Below are positions 35,886-44,576 of a DNA stretch of 60,422 nucleotides, in pieces. The notes under the pieces were generated by a model. That model searched no databases. It saw nothing but the letters and a program-made list of their open reading frames with translations, and had not been told where the DNA came from. Position 1 is the stretch's first letter. The number at the start of each line of letters is the position of its first letter. Source of the stretch: Halococcus salifodinae DSM 8989 (GTDB lineage Archaea > Halobacteriota > Halobacteria > Halobacteriales > Halococcaceae); assembly GCF_000336935.1 (NCBI RefSeq), contig NZ_AOME01000056.1, positions 1-60,422 of the forward strand, in the 5' to 3' direction. The position numbers were made by a program, and so were the translations under genes.

Positions 35886-36806
35886 CTCTAAGAGGGCGAG
35901 GAACTGTGACCACGCCGCGTCCTGCTTATTCTTCGCCGACTGGCTGGTTTCGAGCATCGGCATCACATCCAGATCCTCAATGCACACCACGTCGTACTCC
36001 TTCACGAGCCACGTCGAAAGTTTGTGCTGGAAGTCGAGCACTTTCCGTTTGATGCGGCGTTTCGCTCTGGCAACCTTCTGCCGTTGTTTCTCCCAGTTAG
36101 CGGACCCGTGTTCCTTTCGGTCCAACGCCCGCTGCTCGCGGGCGTACTGTTCGTACTCCGTACCGAGATCCAGACACCCTACCACTAAATCGTCCGAGGT
36201 GTGGATATACGAGAGGATGCCGAGGTCGATGCCAACACAATCGGCGGTGTCTATCTCCGCTGGGTCCGGTTTCGCGGTTGGTTCGACATCGACCGTCAAG
36301 CAGACGAACCACTCGCCGGTTCGTTCCTTCTTGAGTACCACGCGCTTGATGTCGTCGGTCGCTGGAACAGTGCGGTGAGCGCGAAAGCGGACTGTGCCGA
36401 TTTTCGAGAGGGTGAGCATACCGAACACCTGGCCCGTCGTGTGATTGACGTTGAAACCTTCGTGTTCGTATGCCACCGACCGAAACTCGCCCGCGCCTTG
36501 CCACTTGAGCCGCCCGGTCTTGTGGCCGTTCTTTCGGTGCTGCTTCAGCACCTGCAGATCTTTGTGGATTTGGCTGACCGTTCGCTGTGCTGCGTGGCCC
36601 GATACCTCCGCAAAGACCGGCCACTCTTGTTTCCAGCCAGTCAGTTTCGAGTGCTGGTCGTAGGCGGTCGGGCAGTCGTTGTAGTCCGCACGATAGTAGT
36701 CGCGGACGGCGTGATTGCGTATCTGTCTATGGATGTCGAGGTGACGCCACGCTTCGCTGGCGGTATCATCGTCTGGATACGCGCGGAAGCGAAGCGTGTA
36801 ATCCAT
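35880..36806 (-). pseudogene. tnpB: 5' part of the tnpB split by an insertion sequence
   Basis: About 309 residues of TnpB from MDYTLRFRAYPDDDTASEAW to LALLEYK. The first two RuvC acidic residues are present (CVGIDLGILSY and VVCIEDLDVMP). The frame then runs ~30 codons into the insertion sequence and stops at 35787, so any product lacks the zinc finger and last catalytic Asp. An ATG four codons upstream (36818) is an alternative start. The restored protein would be ~412 residues. Confidence 0.9.
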
Positions 36807-37015
36807 CGATACACCCATTCATCTATCGGGTATCAGGATGAATCTCACCCAAGCGTAGTGAAAGTGTACGATGAATCGCTCGGCCAAGCTTACGGCCTTC
36901 ACCCTCGGGATCAAGTGGTTCGAGACACTCGACCTGTAATATCAGTAGAACGATCGGCGAAATCCAGTCGATCCGCCGGCGAGAAAACGCAGATCCTCGT
37001 CGCCAGTTTCGAGAG

Positions 37016-37462
37016 TCACGGCGGATCCGGTTGTTGAAGCTGGTCCACATCTCCGGATTCGACAGTATCGCGCCAAAGCTGCAGCACAGCGAGCGTCACG
37101 AGGCGAACCGTCTCGACGTCAATACAGGACGGGACCGCGTCATCGTGACCCGCGGCGGGAGGTTCATGGAAGTGTTCGTCCGGGAGGTCGATACGTGGGT
37201 GACGATCGTAGCGATAATTGAACGTCGGGCCTTCCGTGTAGTGGTATTTGTAGTAGTGTTTCGTCGTCCACGTGATATCGAAGCGGCCCGTGTCAGCCCG
37301 AATCCCAGCATCAGTATGGAGGTGCAGCGTCTCCGGATCGAGCGGATCGTCGAACGTCACGGTGGTGACGAGCGGTTCAGAGTCCTCGGCAATCGTCCGA
37401 GCGGTGGACAGCATCCGCGGATCCGGTGTCCCGGTATCCACTCGTTCCCAATCATCGGGCAT
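37016..37462 (-). CDS. TumE-like toxin candidate
   Basis: A 148-residue protein. The centre reads YYKYHYTEGPTFNYRYDRHP followed by IDLPDEHFHEP, which resembles the TumE/DUF6516 toxin pattern (aromatic Y-x-Y-H-hydrophobic strand, R-Y-D, H-P, then a His-rich H-x-H end). It starts three bases after the stop of the winged-helix gene upstream, so the two are a coupled pair. That arrangement (DNA-binding protein first, small partner second) suggests toxin-antitoxin. The family match is by eye and modest; function is inferred. Confidence 0.55.
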   Translation of the reverse strand: MPDDWERVDTGTPDPRMLSTARTIAEDSEPLVTTVTFDDPLDPETLHLHTDAGIRADTGRFDITWTTKHYYKYHYTEGPTFNYRYDRHPRIDLPDEHFHEPPAAGHDDAVPSCIDVETVRLVTLAVLQLWRDTVESGDVDQLQQPDPP

Positions 37463-37465
37463 TGT

Positions 37466-37963
37466 TCATGCCTCGGCGAGCCGGTGGGCCTCGTCGACTT
37501 GCAGAGCAGCCTGTGCGATGGCGAGGTTCCGTCTCGTTCCTCGCCACCGACCGATATCCGCCCATCCTTCGTCGCCCGCCGCAAGCTCCATGACGGCTTC
37601 TTCCGGGCCATCGGCGTCGTAGGTCTCACGGAACGCTTCGAGCGTTTCCTTCATCCCCCGAATCCCATCGATGAGTTCCTGTTGTGTGCAGGTAGTGCGG
37701 AGTTCCTCGATGCGCTCGTCGATGAGTCGACCCTCGTGGCGTTTGTACGTCGTCGTTCGTCCATCCTGTGCGGTAACACCGAATCCGTCGTCGACGAGTT
37801 CTTCGAGGTATTTTCGTGTCGTCGGTTCGCTGGTAAGTGCTCGTTCGGCGATCCCGGCAGCACTCATGTACTCAGTGGTTTCTACGAGTACCTCCTTGAT
37901 ACGCTCCCGTGCCGTCGTCGTTTGCTTCCATTCCTCTTTCACCCACTCGTTGATATCAGCCAT
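37466..37963 (-). CDS. winged-helix protein (DUF7342-like), likely antitoxin
   Basis: A 165-residue soluble protein. MADINEWVKEEWKQTTTARE at the N-terminus and the helix-turn-helix SAAGIAERALTSEPTTRKYL followed by the wing FGVTAQDGRTTTYKR match haloarchaeal HTH proteins I recall as DUF7342. The C-terminal half is helical (ELIDGIRGMKETLEAFRETY, RGTRRNLAIAQAALQ). I chose the ATG at 37963; the frame is open further upstream but the conserved start is here. Being directly upstream of the TumE-like gene, it probably represses the pair and neutralises its partner. Confidence 0.65.
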   Translation of the reverse strand: MADINEWVKEEWKQTTTARERIKEVLVETTEYMSAAGIAERALTSEPTTRKYLEELVDDGFGVTAQDGRTTTYKRHEGRLIDERIEELRTTCTQQELIDGIRGMKETLEAFRETYDADGPEEAVMELAAGDEGWADIGRWRGTRRNLAIAQAALQVDEAHRLAEA

Positions 37964-38233
37964 GCTGGAACATAGAGGACAGAGATAAAATATCTTTCCT
38001 AGGATCGCATTTGTTATCTTCCACGGGGAGACTGATCCGCACGGAACCTGGCTGGCTATTCGTCCTGACAAAACTATGACTTCGGTGAGAAAGGTCGGCG
38101 AGATCGTGAAGCATAGCTGGTGTACACACTCAATTTCAAACTATATGCTTCAAACCTTGTTATAATTTTTATATTTGATTTCTGAGTGAATCGTAGAATC
38201 GTCCATCAGGAGCTTTCAAAAGGAGGTAGAGGA

Positions 38234-38308
38234 TGCTCCGGCAGGGATTCGAACCCTGGTCATTGCCGTGAGAGGGCAATATGATTGGCCGGACTACACC
38301 ACCGGAGC
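38234..38308 (-). tRNA. tRNA-Glu (CTC)
   Basis: The minus strand folds as a complete 75-base tRNA: acceptor stem GCTCCGG/CCGGAGC with discriminator A, D-arm with GTGTAGTCCGGCC, anticodon stem TTGCC/GGCAA with loop CTCTCAC, anticodon CTC for Glu, and T-arm CCAGGGTTCGAATCCCTG. CCA is not encoded. No intron is seen. A T-run follows its 3' end at about 38218-38222, the probable terminator. Confidence 0.97.
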
Positions 38309-38384
38309 GCGGGTCGCCAACCGCTCGTTGGCAGGCGGACTGACGTAACGCAGAATCGTGTTTAACAGTTCCGTTTTCGCCCGC

Positions 38385-39548
38385 TCACTCCTCGTCGAAC
38401 GGCGATCCAGCGGCCTCCGGTTCGTGGCCGTCGAGACTCACGATGTTCTCGCGGCCGACCCGGAGCTTGCTGAGGTCGCCCTCGTCGGCCATCTCGGAGA
38501 GCAGCATGCTGACTTTCGACTTCGACCACCCGGTTTCGGAAACGATCTCGCTCTGGTGCATCCGGCCGTCGTTTTCGTCGAGCAGCGAGCGCACGACCTC
38601 CTCGTCGCTTCTGAGTTCCTCGTCGGGGACAGTGGGTTCGGCGACTGCGGCCGCAGTGGGTTCGGCGGGTGTGTCGGCCGGTTCGTCCGAGTCAGTCACG
38701 CTCTCCGGAGCGGTCTCGACATCCCGTTCGTCGGCGGTCGCCGCTACCGACCCGCCGAACGGGGATCGGTCGGACCGCCGGACGACCACTGCACCGAGAA
38801 CGACGGCGATCGCGAGCGCCGCCACGAGCCACACGACCGACCCATCGAACGTGGGCCCGTTCATCCTCATTCCCGACGAGTCGACGAACACGATCTGTGG
38901 CTGGCCGGAGGCGAACTGTCGGTCGCCGAACCACGTCACCGAATCGTTCCCGCCGGTCGAGCCGTTGGTCGAGGCGTCCGGCGACGGCTCGACCTGCCGC
39001 CAGGCGATCTCCAGGTTCGGGCCAGTCTCGATCTCGAGCGACATCCCGGAGGAGAGATAGAACCCGCCGATGGCGTCACCGACGGCGATCTCATCGCCCG
39101 TCGTGGCCGAGAAGTTGGTCCAGAGGAACGACATCTCGACGACCCCCGTCGATCCCGGTTGGGAGGTGACCCGTGCCTGCCGGGAGAACGCACGGGCGTT
39201 CATCTCGCGTCCGGTCGCGTTCGTTCCTTCGCTCGCCAACGCCGTCGCTGTCTGCCGGAATTCGGTGTACAGTGGTGTCTCTTCGGCGGTGAATCGATCG
39301 GCGTAGGCACGGAACCGCTCGATCTCGGTCTCGCTACCGAGGCGCTGGTTGTAGCGCTGGGTCCACCGCGCCGAACCGTTCTCGTACACCGTGACCACCC
39401 ACTGCGAGTCGTTGAACGCACTCTCGCCGTCGGCCGATCCGGTCCCGTTGATCGTCTGTGCGCTGGCCACCGCTGACGGAGGGGCGGCCACCACCCCTAC
39501 CACCAGCAGTGCCACCACGGCGAGACCGAGCGCCGACAGCCACCTCAT
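38385..39548 (-). CDS. membrane-anchored winged-helix protein (DUF7345/DUF7343-like)
   Basis: A 387-residue protein. A signal peptide (residues ~1-30, ending ASAQ) leads to an extracytoplasmic beta-rich domain (about 31-245) of the DUF7345 type, then one membrane helix (about 247-268, VVWLVAALAIAVVLGAVVV), an acidic linker and a C-terminal winged helix (about 320-375: VVRSLLDENDGRMHQSEIV, TGWSKSKVSMLLSEM). The layout suggests an outside-in one-component sensor. The ligand and regulon are unknown. Family names are from memory; the topology is clear from sequence. Confidence 0.8.
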   Translation of the reverse strand: MRWLSALGLAVVALLVVGVVAAPPSAVASAQTINGTGSADGESAFNDSQWVVTVYENGSARWTQRYNQRLGSETEIERFRAYADRFTAEETPLYTEFRQTATALASEGTNATGREMNARAFSRQARVTSQPGSTGVVEMSFLWTNFSATTGDEIAVGDAIGGFYLSSGMSLEIETGPNLEIAWRQVEPSPDASTNGSTGGNDSVTWFGDRQFASGQPQIVFVDSSGMRMNGPTFDGSVVWLVAALAIAVVLGAVVVRRSDRSPFGGSVAATADERDVETAPESVTDSDEPADTPAEPTAAAVAEPTVPDEELRSDEEVVRSLLDENDGRMHQSEIVSETGWSKSKVSMLLSEMADEGDLSKLRVGRENIVSLDGHEPEAAGSPFDEE

Positions 39549-39683
39549 CTATGGTACGTGACCGCAGGGTCGTATAAAAAGACTGTGACTGGCACCGATG
39601 ACCGGTGAAAACTGGCCCTCATCGGGCGTGAGGGTCACTGTCGTCAGATGGGGCCACAAGGCCCATATGTCGTATCGAACCGG

Positions 39684-40427
39684 TCACGGCGCGAGCCGGT
39701 TCTTCCGGCCCTTCAGATGCTCGTCGTAGTACGCGAACGTGATGGGACACCACTCCGCAGCGAGATCGAGCACCTGTTCGGTGAGTTGGCGGATCTCCCA
39801 CTGGCTGTCGGCCGCGGCGCGCATGTCGGCGACGTGCATCAACATTCGTGCGTTCATCGACATCACGATGTTGACCTCCGTGCCGATCGGCAGGACGAAC
39901 CGGGCGTCCTCGGGAGCCATCCCGAGATCGAGGAGTTCCTGATAGGACTCGACCGAGCTCGTGACCGACTCCCGGAACACCGTCTCGCGCTGCTCGACGG
40001 TCTCCTCATCGACCCCGCCGCCGCGCTGGTTGCGCCCGACCCAGTCGGGGTCGGTCGCCGACGGCGGCGTCACGACCATCGCACCCTCGCGGACGTCTTC
40101 GGGATCGACCTCGTCGAAAGCGACGTACCGCATCGACTGGACGTCGAAGGAGACGTGGCGATGGCGGGTGAGCTGGGCCATACACGATCGGCTCACACCC
40201 TCGATGGCGAACGTCGCCTGTGGATGTTCGAACGGGCCGAAATGGCCGTGGTCGAGGAGACGACCGATCAGGGTGCACTTTTTGTCCTCGATCGTCTCGC
40301 CGTCGATGGTCGCCATCGTCTCCGCGAATGACTGATCGCCGACGAACGGTGCGGAGTAGTCGTTTCGCGCCCCTGTACAGATCACGCGCTCGGGGTCGTC
40401 GGTGGCTTCGAGCAGGCGTACGTCCAT
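39684..40427 (-). CDS. thyX: flavin-dependent thymidylate synthase ThyX
   Basis: A 247-residue enzyme that makes dTMP from dUMP using FAD and methylene-tetrahydrofolate. The ThyX signature RHRHVSFDVQSMRY (RHRxxSxxxxSxR) is at about residues 88-101. PFEHPQATF upstream and the substrate-binding region with NARMLMHVADMRAAADSQWE also fit. The ATG at 40427 gives MDVRLLEATDDPERVI. The gene stands alone between the membrane HTH protein and a repeat-rich gap. Confidence 0.96.
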   Translation of the reverse strand: MDVRLLEATDDPERVICTGARNDYSAPFVGDQSFAETMATIDGETIEDKKCTLIGRLLDHGHFGPFEHPQATFAIEGVSRSCMAQLTRHRHVSFDVQSMRYVAFDEVDPEDVREGAMVVTPPSATDPDWVGRNQRGGGVDEETVEQRETVFRESVTSSVESYQELLDLGMAPEDARFVLPIGTEVNIVMSMNARMLMHVADMRAAADSQWEIRQLTEQVLDLAAEWCPITFAYYDEHLKGRKNRLAP

Positions 40428-40504
40428 GCTGGGAGCGACACGGCCGGACGATAAATATGCTGTCAGTCAGTGCTTCGCTCATCATCGAGCGCGGTGGCGC
40501 TCGG

Positions 40505-40770
40505 GAGCCGAGCGAGACGCTGCGCGTCTCGCTGGCCGTGCGAGCGGGCCTCCGGCCCGCGAGCAGACGCCGAAGGCGTGCGACTCGCGCGAGGTCTGCG
40601 CGAGCGGTGCGAGGTGCGACCGTAGGGAGCACCTCGATGCGAACGGCGAACGAACGTGAGCCGTGAGCGAAGCGAGTGCAGGCTCGTCAGAGCGGCGCTC
40701 TGACGGTGGATGAGCGGAGTGAGCGAAGCGAACGAGCGAGGGAGTCGGCTGGGGAGGGTGTGGCCTGCGG
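40505..40770. repeat. hairpin-rich intergenic repeat region, partial copy
   Basis: The ~465-base gap between thyX and the SRPBCC gene has no credible gene. It contains the block GAGGGAGTCGGCTGGGGAGG (~40738-40757), identical to copy A at 20.27 kb. Perfect hairpins lie at 40511-40533 (9-bp stem, CTGCG loop), 40544-40560 (6-bp, CTCCG loop) and 40685-40705 (9-bp, GGC loop). Other blocks of the composite repeat are missing. Confidence 0.65.
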
Positions 40771-40892
40771 TACTCATTTGCACCGGGATTCGCGTGGACA
40801 CGCTGGTTGTCGTCGCCAATCATTGGTTCAGAACACCGACTCCAGATGTTCGACTTTCGACCGATAGCGGCGCGTCGTGGCCGTCCGCAGCC

Positions 40893-41372
40893 TCATTCGA
40901 GCAGCTTCTTGGTCTCACGGTGGCGATACTGAAACATCGGTTCGAAGCCGACGACCGCGAACGGCCCGGCGAGCTGACCGAGGTCACCGAACGGGAGCTG
41001 ATACTCCACGCGGTCGCGGACGTGGGTCCCGCCGCCGTCGGCGTAGAAGCTGTGGGTGTGAACCCAGCGTCGAAACGGGCCGCCGATCATCTCGTCGCGG
41101 AACAGGCCGGCCCCGTCCTTGCGGTCGCGTTGGACGATCCGGGTGGTCCAGCCCTGTCGAGGGCCGACACCACCAGGCTGCAGCGAGAGGTCGGCTTCCG
41201 CACCGGCTTCCAGCACCTCGGGATCGGGCTCGCCGTCCGGCCCGCGCGAGGCCTCCACCCGGAGGTTCGTGAAGTCGGGCGTCAGCGCCTCTAGCCCGTC
41301 GAGCGTCGAGTGAAACCGCCAGACGTCTTCGAACGGGGCACGCACGTACGTCTCGCGCTCGTACGTCGACAT
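40893..41372 (-). CDS. SRPBCC-fold protein
   Basis: A 159-residue START/polyketide-cyclase-fold protein: MSTYERETYVRAPFEDVWRF begins the first strand and helix; later YQLPFGDLGQLAGP and a C-terminal helix with FQYRHRETKKLLE match the family. This subgroup is often annotated as a cell-division inhibitor/ligand-binding SRPBCC. The pocket suggests a hydrophobic ligand; none is known. The start at 41372 avoids a long upstream extension with no similarity. Confidence 0.85.
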   Translation of the reverse strand: MSTYERETYVRAPFEDVWRFHSTLDGLEALTPDFTNLRVEASRGPDGEPDPEVLEAGAEADLSLQPGGVGPRQGWTTRIVQRDRKDGAGLFRDEMIGGPFRRWVHTHSFYADGGGTHVRDRVEYQLPFGDLGQLAGPFAVVGFEPMFQYRHRETKKLLE

Positions 41373-41495
41373 GGTCACGCTCCGGGTCGAAGAGGCAAAA
41401 CCCCGCGGTTGGCAATCGCTGTTCCGAGCGGGGTTCGTGTCGCTCAGCCGTCCAAAAGCGGTGCCGATATATCCCTGGGGAATGATTCGGCAAGT

Positions 41496-41732
41496 ATGGC
41501 CTACACCTGCCGGAACTGCAAGCGGACGTTCACGAGCGAGCTCGAACTCGAACTCCATCGGGACGGCTGCTCGGACGAACAGCTGTTCTGTGAGGTCTGC
41601 GGCGAGCGGTTTCCGGAGCGAACAGCGACCACCGACGGGTGGCGATTCGCGTGTCCGACCGACGACTGCGACGGCGACGGGCTCGAAGAAGACCTCCACG
41701 CGGTAAGCGATCTCCTTCTGGCCGAGCAGTAA
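41496..41732 (+). CDS. small double zinc-finger protein
   Basis: A 78-residue protein with a C2H2-like finger (YTCRNCKRTFTSELELELH, about residues 3-25) and a second Cys-rich part (CEVCGERF then CPTDDCDGDG). Small zinc fingers of this kind are common in haloarchaea and some affect biofilm or swarming, but this family's role is unknown. The ATG at 41496 is the natural start; longer upstream frames have no support. It lies between two SRPBCC genes that run the other way. Confidence 0.75.
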   Translation: MAYTCRNCKRTFTSELELELHRDGCSDEQLFCEVCGERFPERTATTDGWRFACPTDDCDGDGLEEDLHAVSDLLLAEQ

Positions 41733-41768
41733 GCCACGCACGGCCGCCGACCCGTCGGGGGACGCGAC

Positions 41769-42197
41769 TCACGTGTTCCGTGCGAGTCGATCGATGCTCG
41801 CGAGCGCGCGCCGGCAGACGAGTGCGTACGGAGCCGCGAGCGGCGGCACCTCGAATACAGCGCGACAGCCTGCCCCGAGCGGTTCGACTCGATGGCCGGT
41901 GGCCGGAACGCCAGCGACCCGCCACGCCCACCGGCGATTAGCGCATTCGGTCACCCGGAAAGGGAGTTCGAGTCCGCCGATCGTCCGGACGTGACCACGG
42001 GTTCCGGCCTGGACGAACCGATTCTCACTCGTGACACCGACGATCGACGGCCCCCACTCCGGCCACCGGTGGGTGTCGGTGAGCAGGCTCCAGGCGACAT
42101 CGGGCGTCGCGTCGATCTCGCGCGAGACGACAAGCCGGGGACCGTCGGGTGTGCGTTCGACCGACAGGCTATCGCTCCGGGTTTTCGAGGCGATCAT
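41769..42197 (-). CDS. SRPBCC-fold protein, second copy
   Basis: A 142-residue SRPBCC protein: LVVSREIDATPDVAWSLLTD followed by TRHRWPEWGP-like WPEWGPSIVGV, and a central VRTIGGLELPFRVTEC strand pair. It is only distantly similar to the copy at 40.9 kb. No catalytic residue is evident; a hydrophobic ligand is likely. An ATG two codons upstream is an alternative start. Confidence 0.82.
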   Translation of the reverse strand: MIASKTRSDSLSVERTPDGPRLVVSREIDATPDVAWSLLTDTHRWPEWGPSIVGVTSENRFVQAGTRGHVRTIGGLELPFRVTECANRRWAWRVAGVPATGHRVEPLGAGCRAVFEVPPLAAPYALVCRRALASIDRLARNT

Positions 42198-42307
42198 GAC
42201 CACTGTGACGTTTCAGAACTCAAGACACGAATGCGGTGTGGCGTGGATCGTCCACGACGGATGGCTGCCAGCACTGGACTTTTACTGAGTGGGTGTGTGC
42301 TCTTCGC

Positions 42308-43282
42308 ATGGAGTACACGACCCTCGGCTCGACAGGGATGGAGGTAAGCCGGATCTGTCTGGGCTGTATGAGCTTCGGGACCCCCGAGTGGCGCGACTGG
42401 GTGCTCGACGAGGAGGAGAGCGAGGAGATCATCGAGCGCGCGATCGACCTCGGGATCAACTTCTTCGATACGGCGAACATGTACTCCCAGGGCGAGAGCG
42501 AGCGGGTGCTCGGCAATGCCTTGGAGGGGTACGACCGCGACGAGCAGGTGGTCGCCACCAAAGTCTATCATCCGATGGGCGACGATCCCAACGCCCAGGG
42601 CCTCTCGCGCAAGGCGATCGAACAGGAGCTGGAGAACAGTCTCGACCGGCTGGGGATGGACACCGTCGATCTTTATCAGACCCATCGGTGGGACGACGAC
42701 ACGCCGATCGAGGGGACACTTCGGGCACTCGACGACGCCGTGCGCCGCGGAAAGGTGCGCTACATCGGCGGCTCCTCGATGTGGGCCCACCAGTTCGCCG
42801 ACGCGCTCCACACCAGCCGTTCGGCGGCCCTCGAACGCTTCCAGACGATGCAGAACCACTACAACCTCGTCTACCGCGAGGAGGAGCGCGAGATGCTGCC
42901 GCTCACACAGGAAGAAAACGTCGGCGTGCTCCCGTGGTCGCCGCTCGCGCGCGGGTATCTCACCCGCCCTCACGAGGAGATCGACGCCACCGCACGCGGT
43001 GCGAGCGAGGAACATCTCTACGAACACCCCTACCGCGAAGGTGGTGGCCAGGCGATCAACGAACGCGTCGCGGAACTCGCCGCCGAGAAGGACGTCACGA
43101 TGGCCCAGATCGCGCTCTCGTGGCTGCTCCACAAGGAGCACGTCGACGCGCCGATCGTCGGCACCACGAGCGTCGAGCATCTGGAACAGGCCGTCGCGGC
43201 GCTCGACATCTCGCTGTCGGACAGCGACATCGAGTATTTAGAGGAGCCCTACGAGCCGGTGCAGGTGTCGGGCCACGAGTAG
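42308..43282 (+). CDS. aldo/keto reductase
   Basis: A 324-residue NADPH-type (beta/alpha)8-barrel oxidoreductase. Catalytic residues are visible: Asp and Tyr in FFDTANMYSQGESE, Lys in VVATKVYHP, and His in YQTHRWDDD. The cofactor end has LLHKEHVDAPIVGTTSVEHL. It belongs to the YajO/Gfo-like general AKR group, so the substrate (a sugar or ketone) is open. The ATG at 42308 gives MEYTTLGSTGMEVSR, the usual N-terminus. Confidence 0.92.
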   Translation: MEYTTLGSTGMEVSRICLGCMSFGTPEWRDWVLDEEESEEIIERAIDLGINFFDTANMYSQGESERVLGNALEGYDRDEQVVATKVYHPMGDDPNAQGLSRKAIEQELENSLDRLGMDTVDLYQTHRWDDDTPIEGTLRALDDAVRRGKVRYIGGSSMWAHQFADALHTSRSAALERFQTMQNHYNLVYREEEREMLPLTQEENVGVLPWSPLARGYLTRPHEEIDATARGASEEHLYEHPYREGGGQAINERVAELAAEKDVTMAQIALSWLLHKEHVDAPIVGTTSVEHLEQAVAALDISLSDSDIEYLEEPYEPVQVSGHE

Positions 43283-43310
43283 CGACACCCGCAAGCCGAT
43301 CGGGCCGCGG

Positions 43311-43569
43311 TCAGGCGTCGAGCGCCGCCTGATCGTGGGTGTGGTGGTAGAACCGAATCAGCGACGTGCCGTCGGCGTCGGTACCTGGCTCGAAACACAC
43401 CCGCCGGTAGCGCTCGTTGTCGAGCAGGTTAACCATGAGACCCGCATCGTGAATCGAGAGCGAATCGTACGCCACAGACCGGGCATGCGTCGCGAGCGGC
43501 GGTCTCGGTCGACTCGCTCGACCGCCCCGGGTCGCCAGCAGGTGCGGCGACTGGGTCGTCACCTCCCAT
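43311..43569 (-). pseudogene. frameshifted small zinc-finger gene
   Basis: Two overlapping frames together give one plausible protein. The first, from ATG at 43569, reads MGGDDPVAAPAGDPGR to DACPVCG; the second continues YDSLSIHDAGLMVNLLDN, ERYRRVCFEP and FYHHTHDQAALDA to the stop at 43311. The switch lies near 43463-43477, where one base too few or two too many is needed. The joined form matches small haloarchaeal proteins with one CxxC and a C-terminal HHTH motif. It may be a real frameshift or a sequencing error. Confidence 0.65.
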
Positions 43570-43631
43570 ATCCCCCCTCGGAGCGCTACGGGCAAAAACG
43601 CCACTCCGATCAGCATCGACCCGAACCGAAC

Positions 43632-44576
43632 TCACTCGGCGCTCGCGGACGTCGCCGTTCGCCGTCGGTACGCGAGATAGCCGAGCGCGAGCGGGACGCC
43701 AAAGACCAAGAGGTACGGCGCGAGATACGCGAGCCCGACGACCGCCGCCCGGAGCGTCGTCACGACGCCGCCGATCGAGGACAGGAACGCATCCAGCACG
43801 CCGCTGTCGTACCACGCCCCGGCGACGACCGGATCGTCGGCGGGTTCGGTGAGTTCGACCGTGATCGTCGAGAGAGCGACCTGGCCGCGGAGCGACTGGA
43901 GCTGGGCTTCGAGGCGTTCGATCTCTGATTGGGTGTTCGAAAGGCGTTCCTGAACCTTGAGAACGGCCTCGGTGTCGCTCGCGTTCTCGTAGAGATTGCG
44001 AAGGCGCTGACGCTGCGCCCGGAGGTTTTCGAGACGGGCTTCGAGGTCGACCAGCTTCTCGGTCACGTCGCTCGAATTCGTGCGGGCACTCAGCACCGTT
44101 CCGGTCGCCTGGATCCGATCGTAGAGCGCGGAGAAGTTCCGGCTCGGCACGCGGACGACGAGCTGGCCAGCGGTCCGGTTGCCGTTCTCGCCACGCGTCG
44201 ACTGGCTCGACCCGCTGACGTAGCCGCCCAGCCGCCGTGTCGCAGTCGTGACGTTTCGTTGCGCCGTGCTGAAGTTCTCGACGTCGAGGCGGACGTGGCC
44301 CGTCCTGATGATCGCGCGGCGGGGCTGGAGTGCCTGCTCGTTGCCGGCCTCCGCATCGGTGGCCGCCGAGCCGTCCACAGAGGCTGCGGCGGTTTCGGCC
44401 CCGCCGCCGCCGCTCTCGGCGCTACTGACGCTCGCCCCACCGCCGCTGGCGTTCACGCCACTTGCACCGTCCCCGCCACCGGCCGCGTCGCCACCGCCAC
44501 CCATCCCGCCACAGCCGGCGAGGATCACGAGGAGCGCGAGAGCGATGACGGCCGCGGAACGCGTGTGGGAGGGCAT
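43632..44576 (-). CDS. DUF4349 lipoprotein
   Basis: A 314-residue exported lipoprotein. The signal peptide ends in a lipobox LAGC (Cys at about residue 22). A Gly/Ala/Ser linker follows; then the DUF4349 body with a beta part (IIRTGHVRLDVENF), a long coiled coil (about residues 165-215: DLEARLENLRAQRQRLRNLY) and a C-terminal membrane helix (about 280-302) with a basic tail. Function is unknown; the family is thought to sit at the cell surface. The start at 44576 places the signal peptide at the N-terminus. Confidence 0.87.
   Translation of the reverse strand: MPSHTRSAAVIALALLVILAGCGGMGGGGDAAGGGDGASGVNASGGGASVSSAESGGGGAETAAASVDGSAATDAEAGNEQALQPRRAIIRTGHVRLDVENFSTAQRNVTTATRRLGGYVSGSSQSTRGENGNRTAGQLVVRVPSRNFSALYDRIQATGTVLSARTNSSDVTEKLVDLEARLENLRAQRQRLRNLYENASDTEAVLKVQERLSNTQSEIERLEAQLQSLRGQVALSTITVELTEPADDPVVAGAWYDSGVLDAFLSSIGGVVTTLRAAVVGLAYLAPYLLVFGVPLALGYLAYRRRTATSASAE

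Noticed and set aside
36201-37037. 278-codon plus-strand frame across the tnpB 5' fragment
   Set aside because: It is antisense to the TnpB motifs and then runs into non-coding sequence.
38234-38262. tRNA 3' end as an attachment core with a second copy
   Set aside because: I found no second copy of the tRNA-Glu 3' segment in the window, so no att pair can be claimed.
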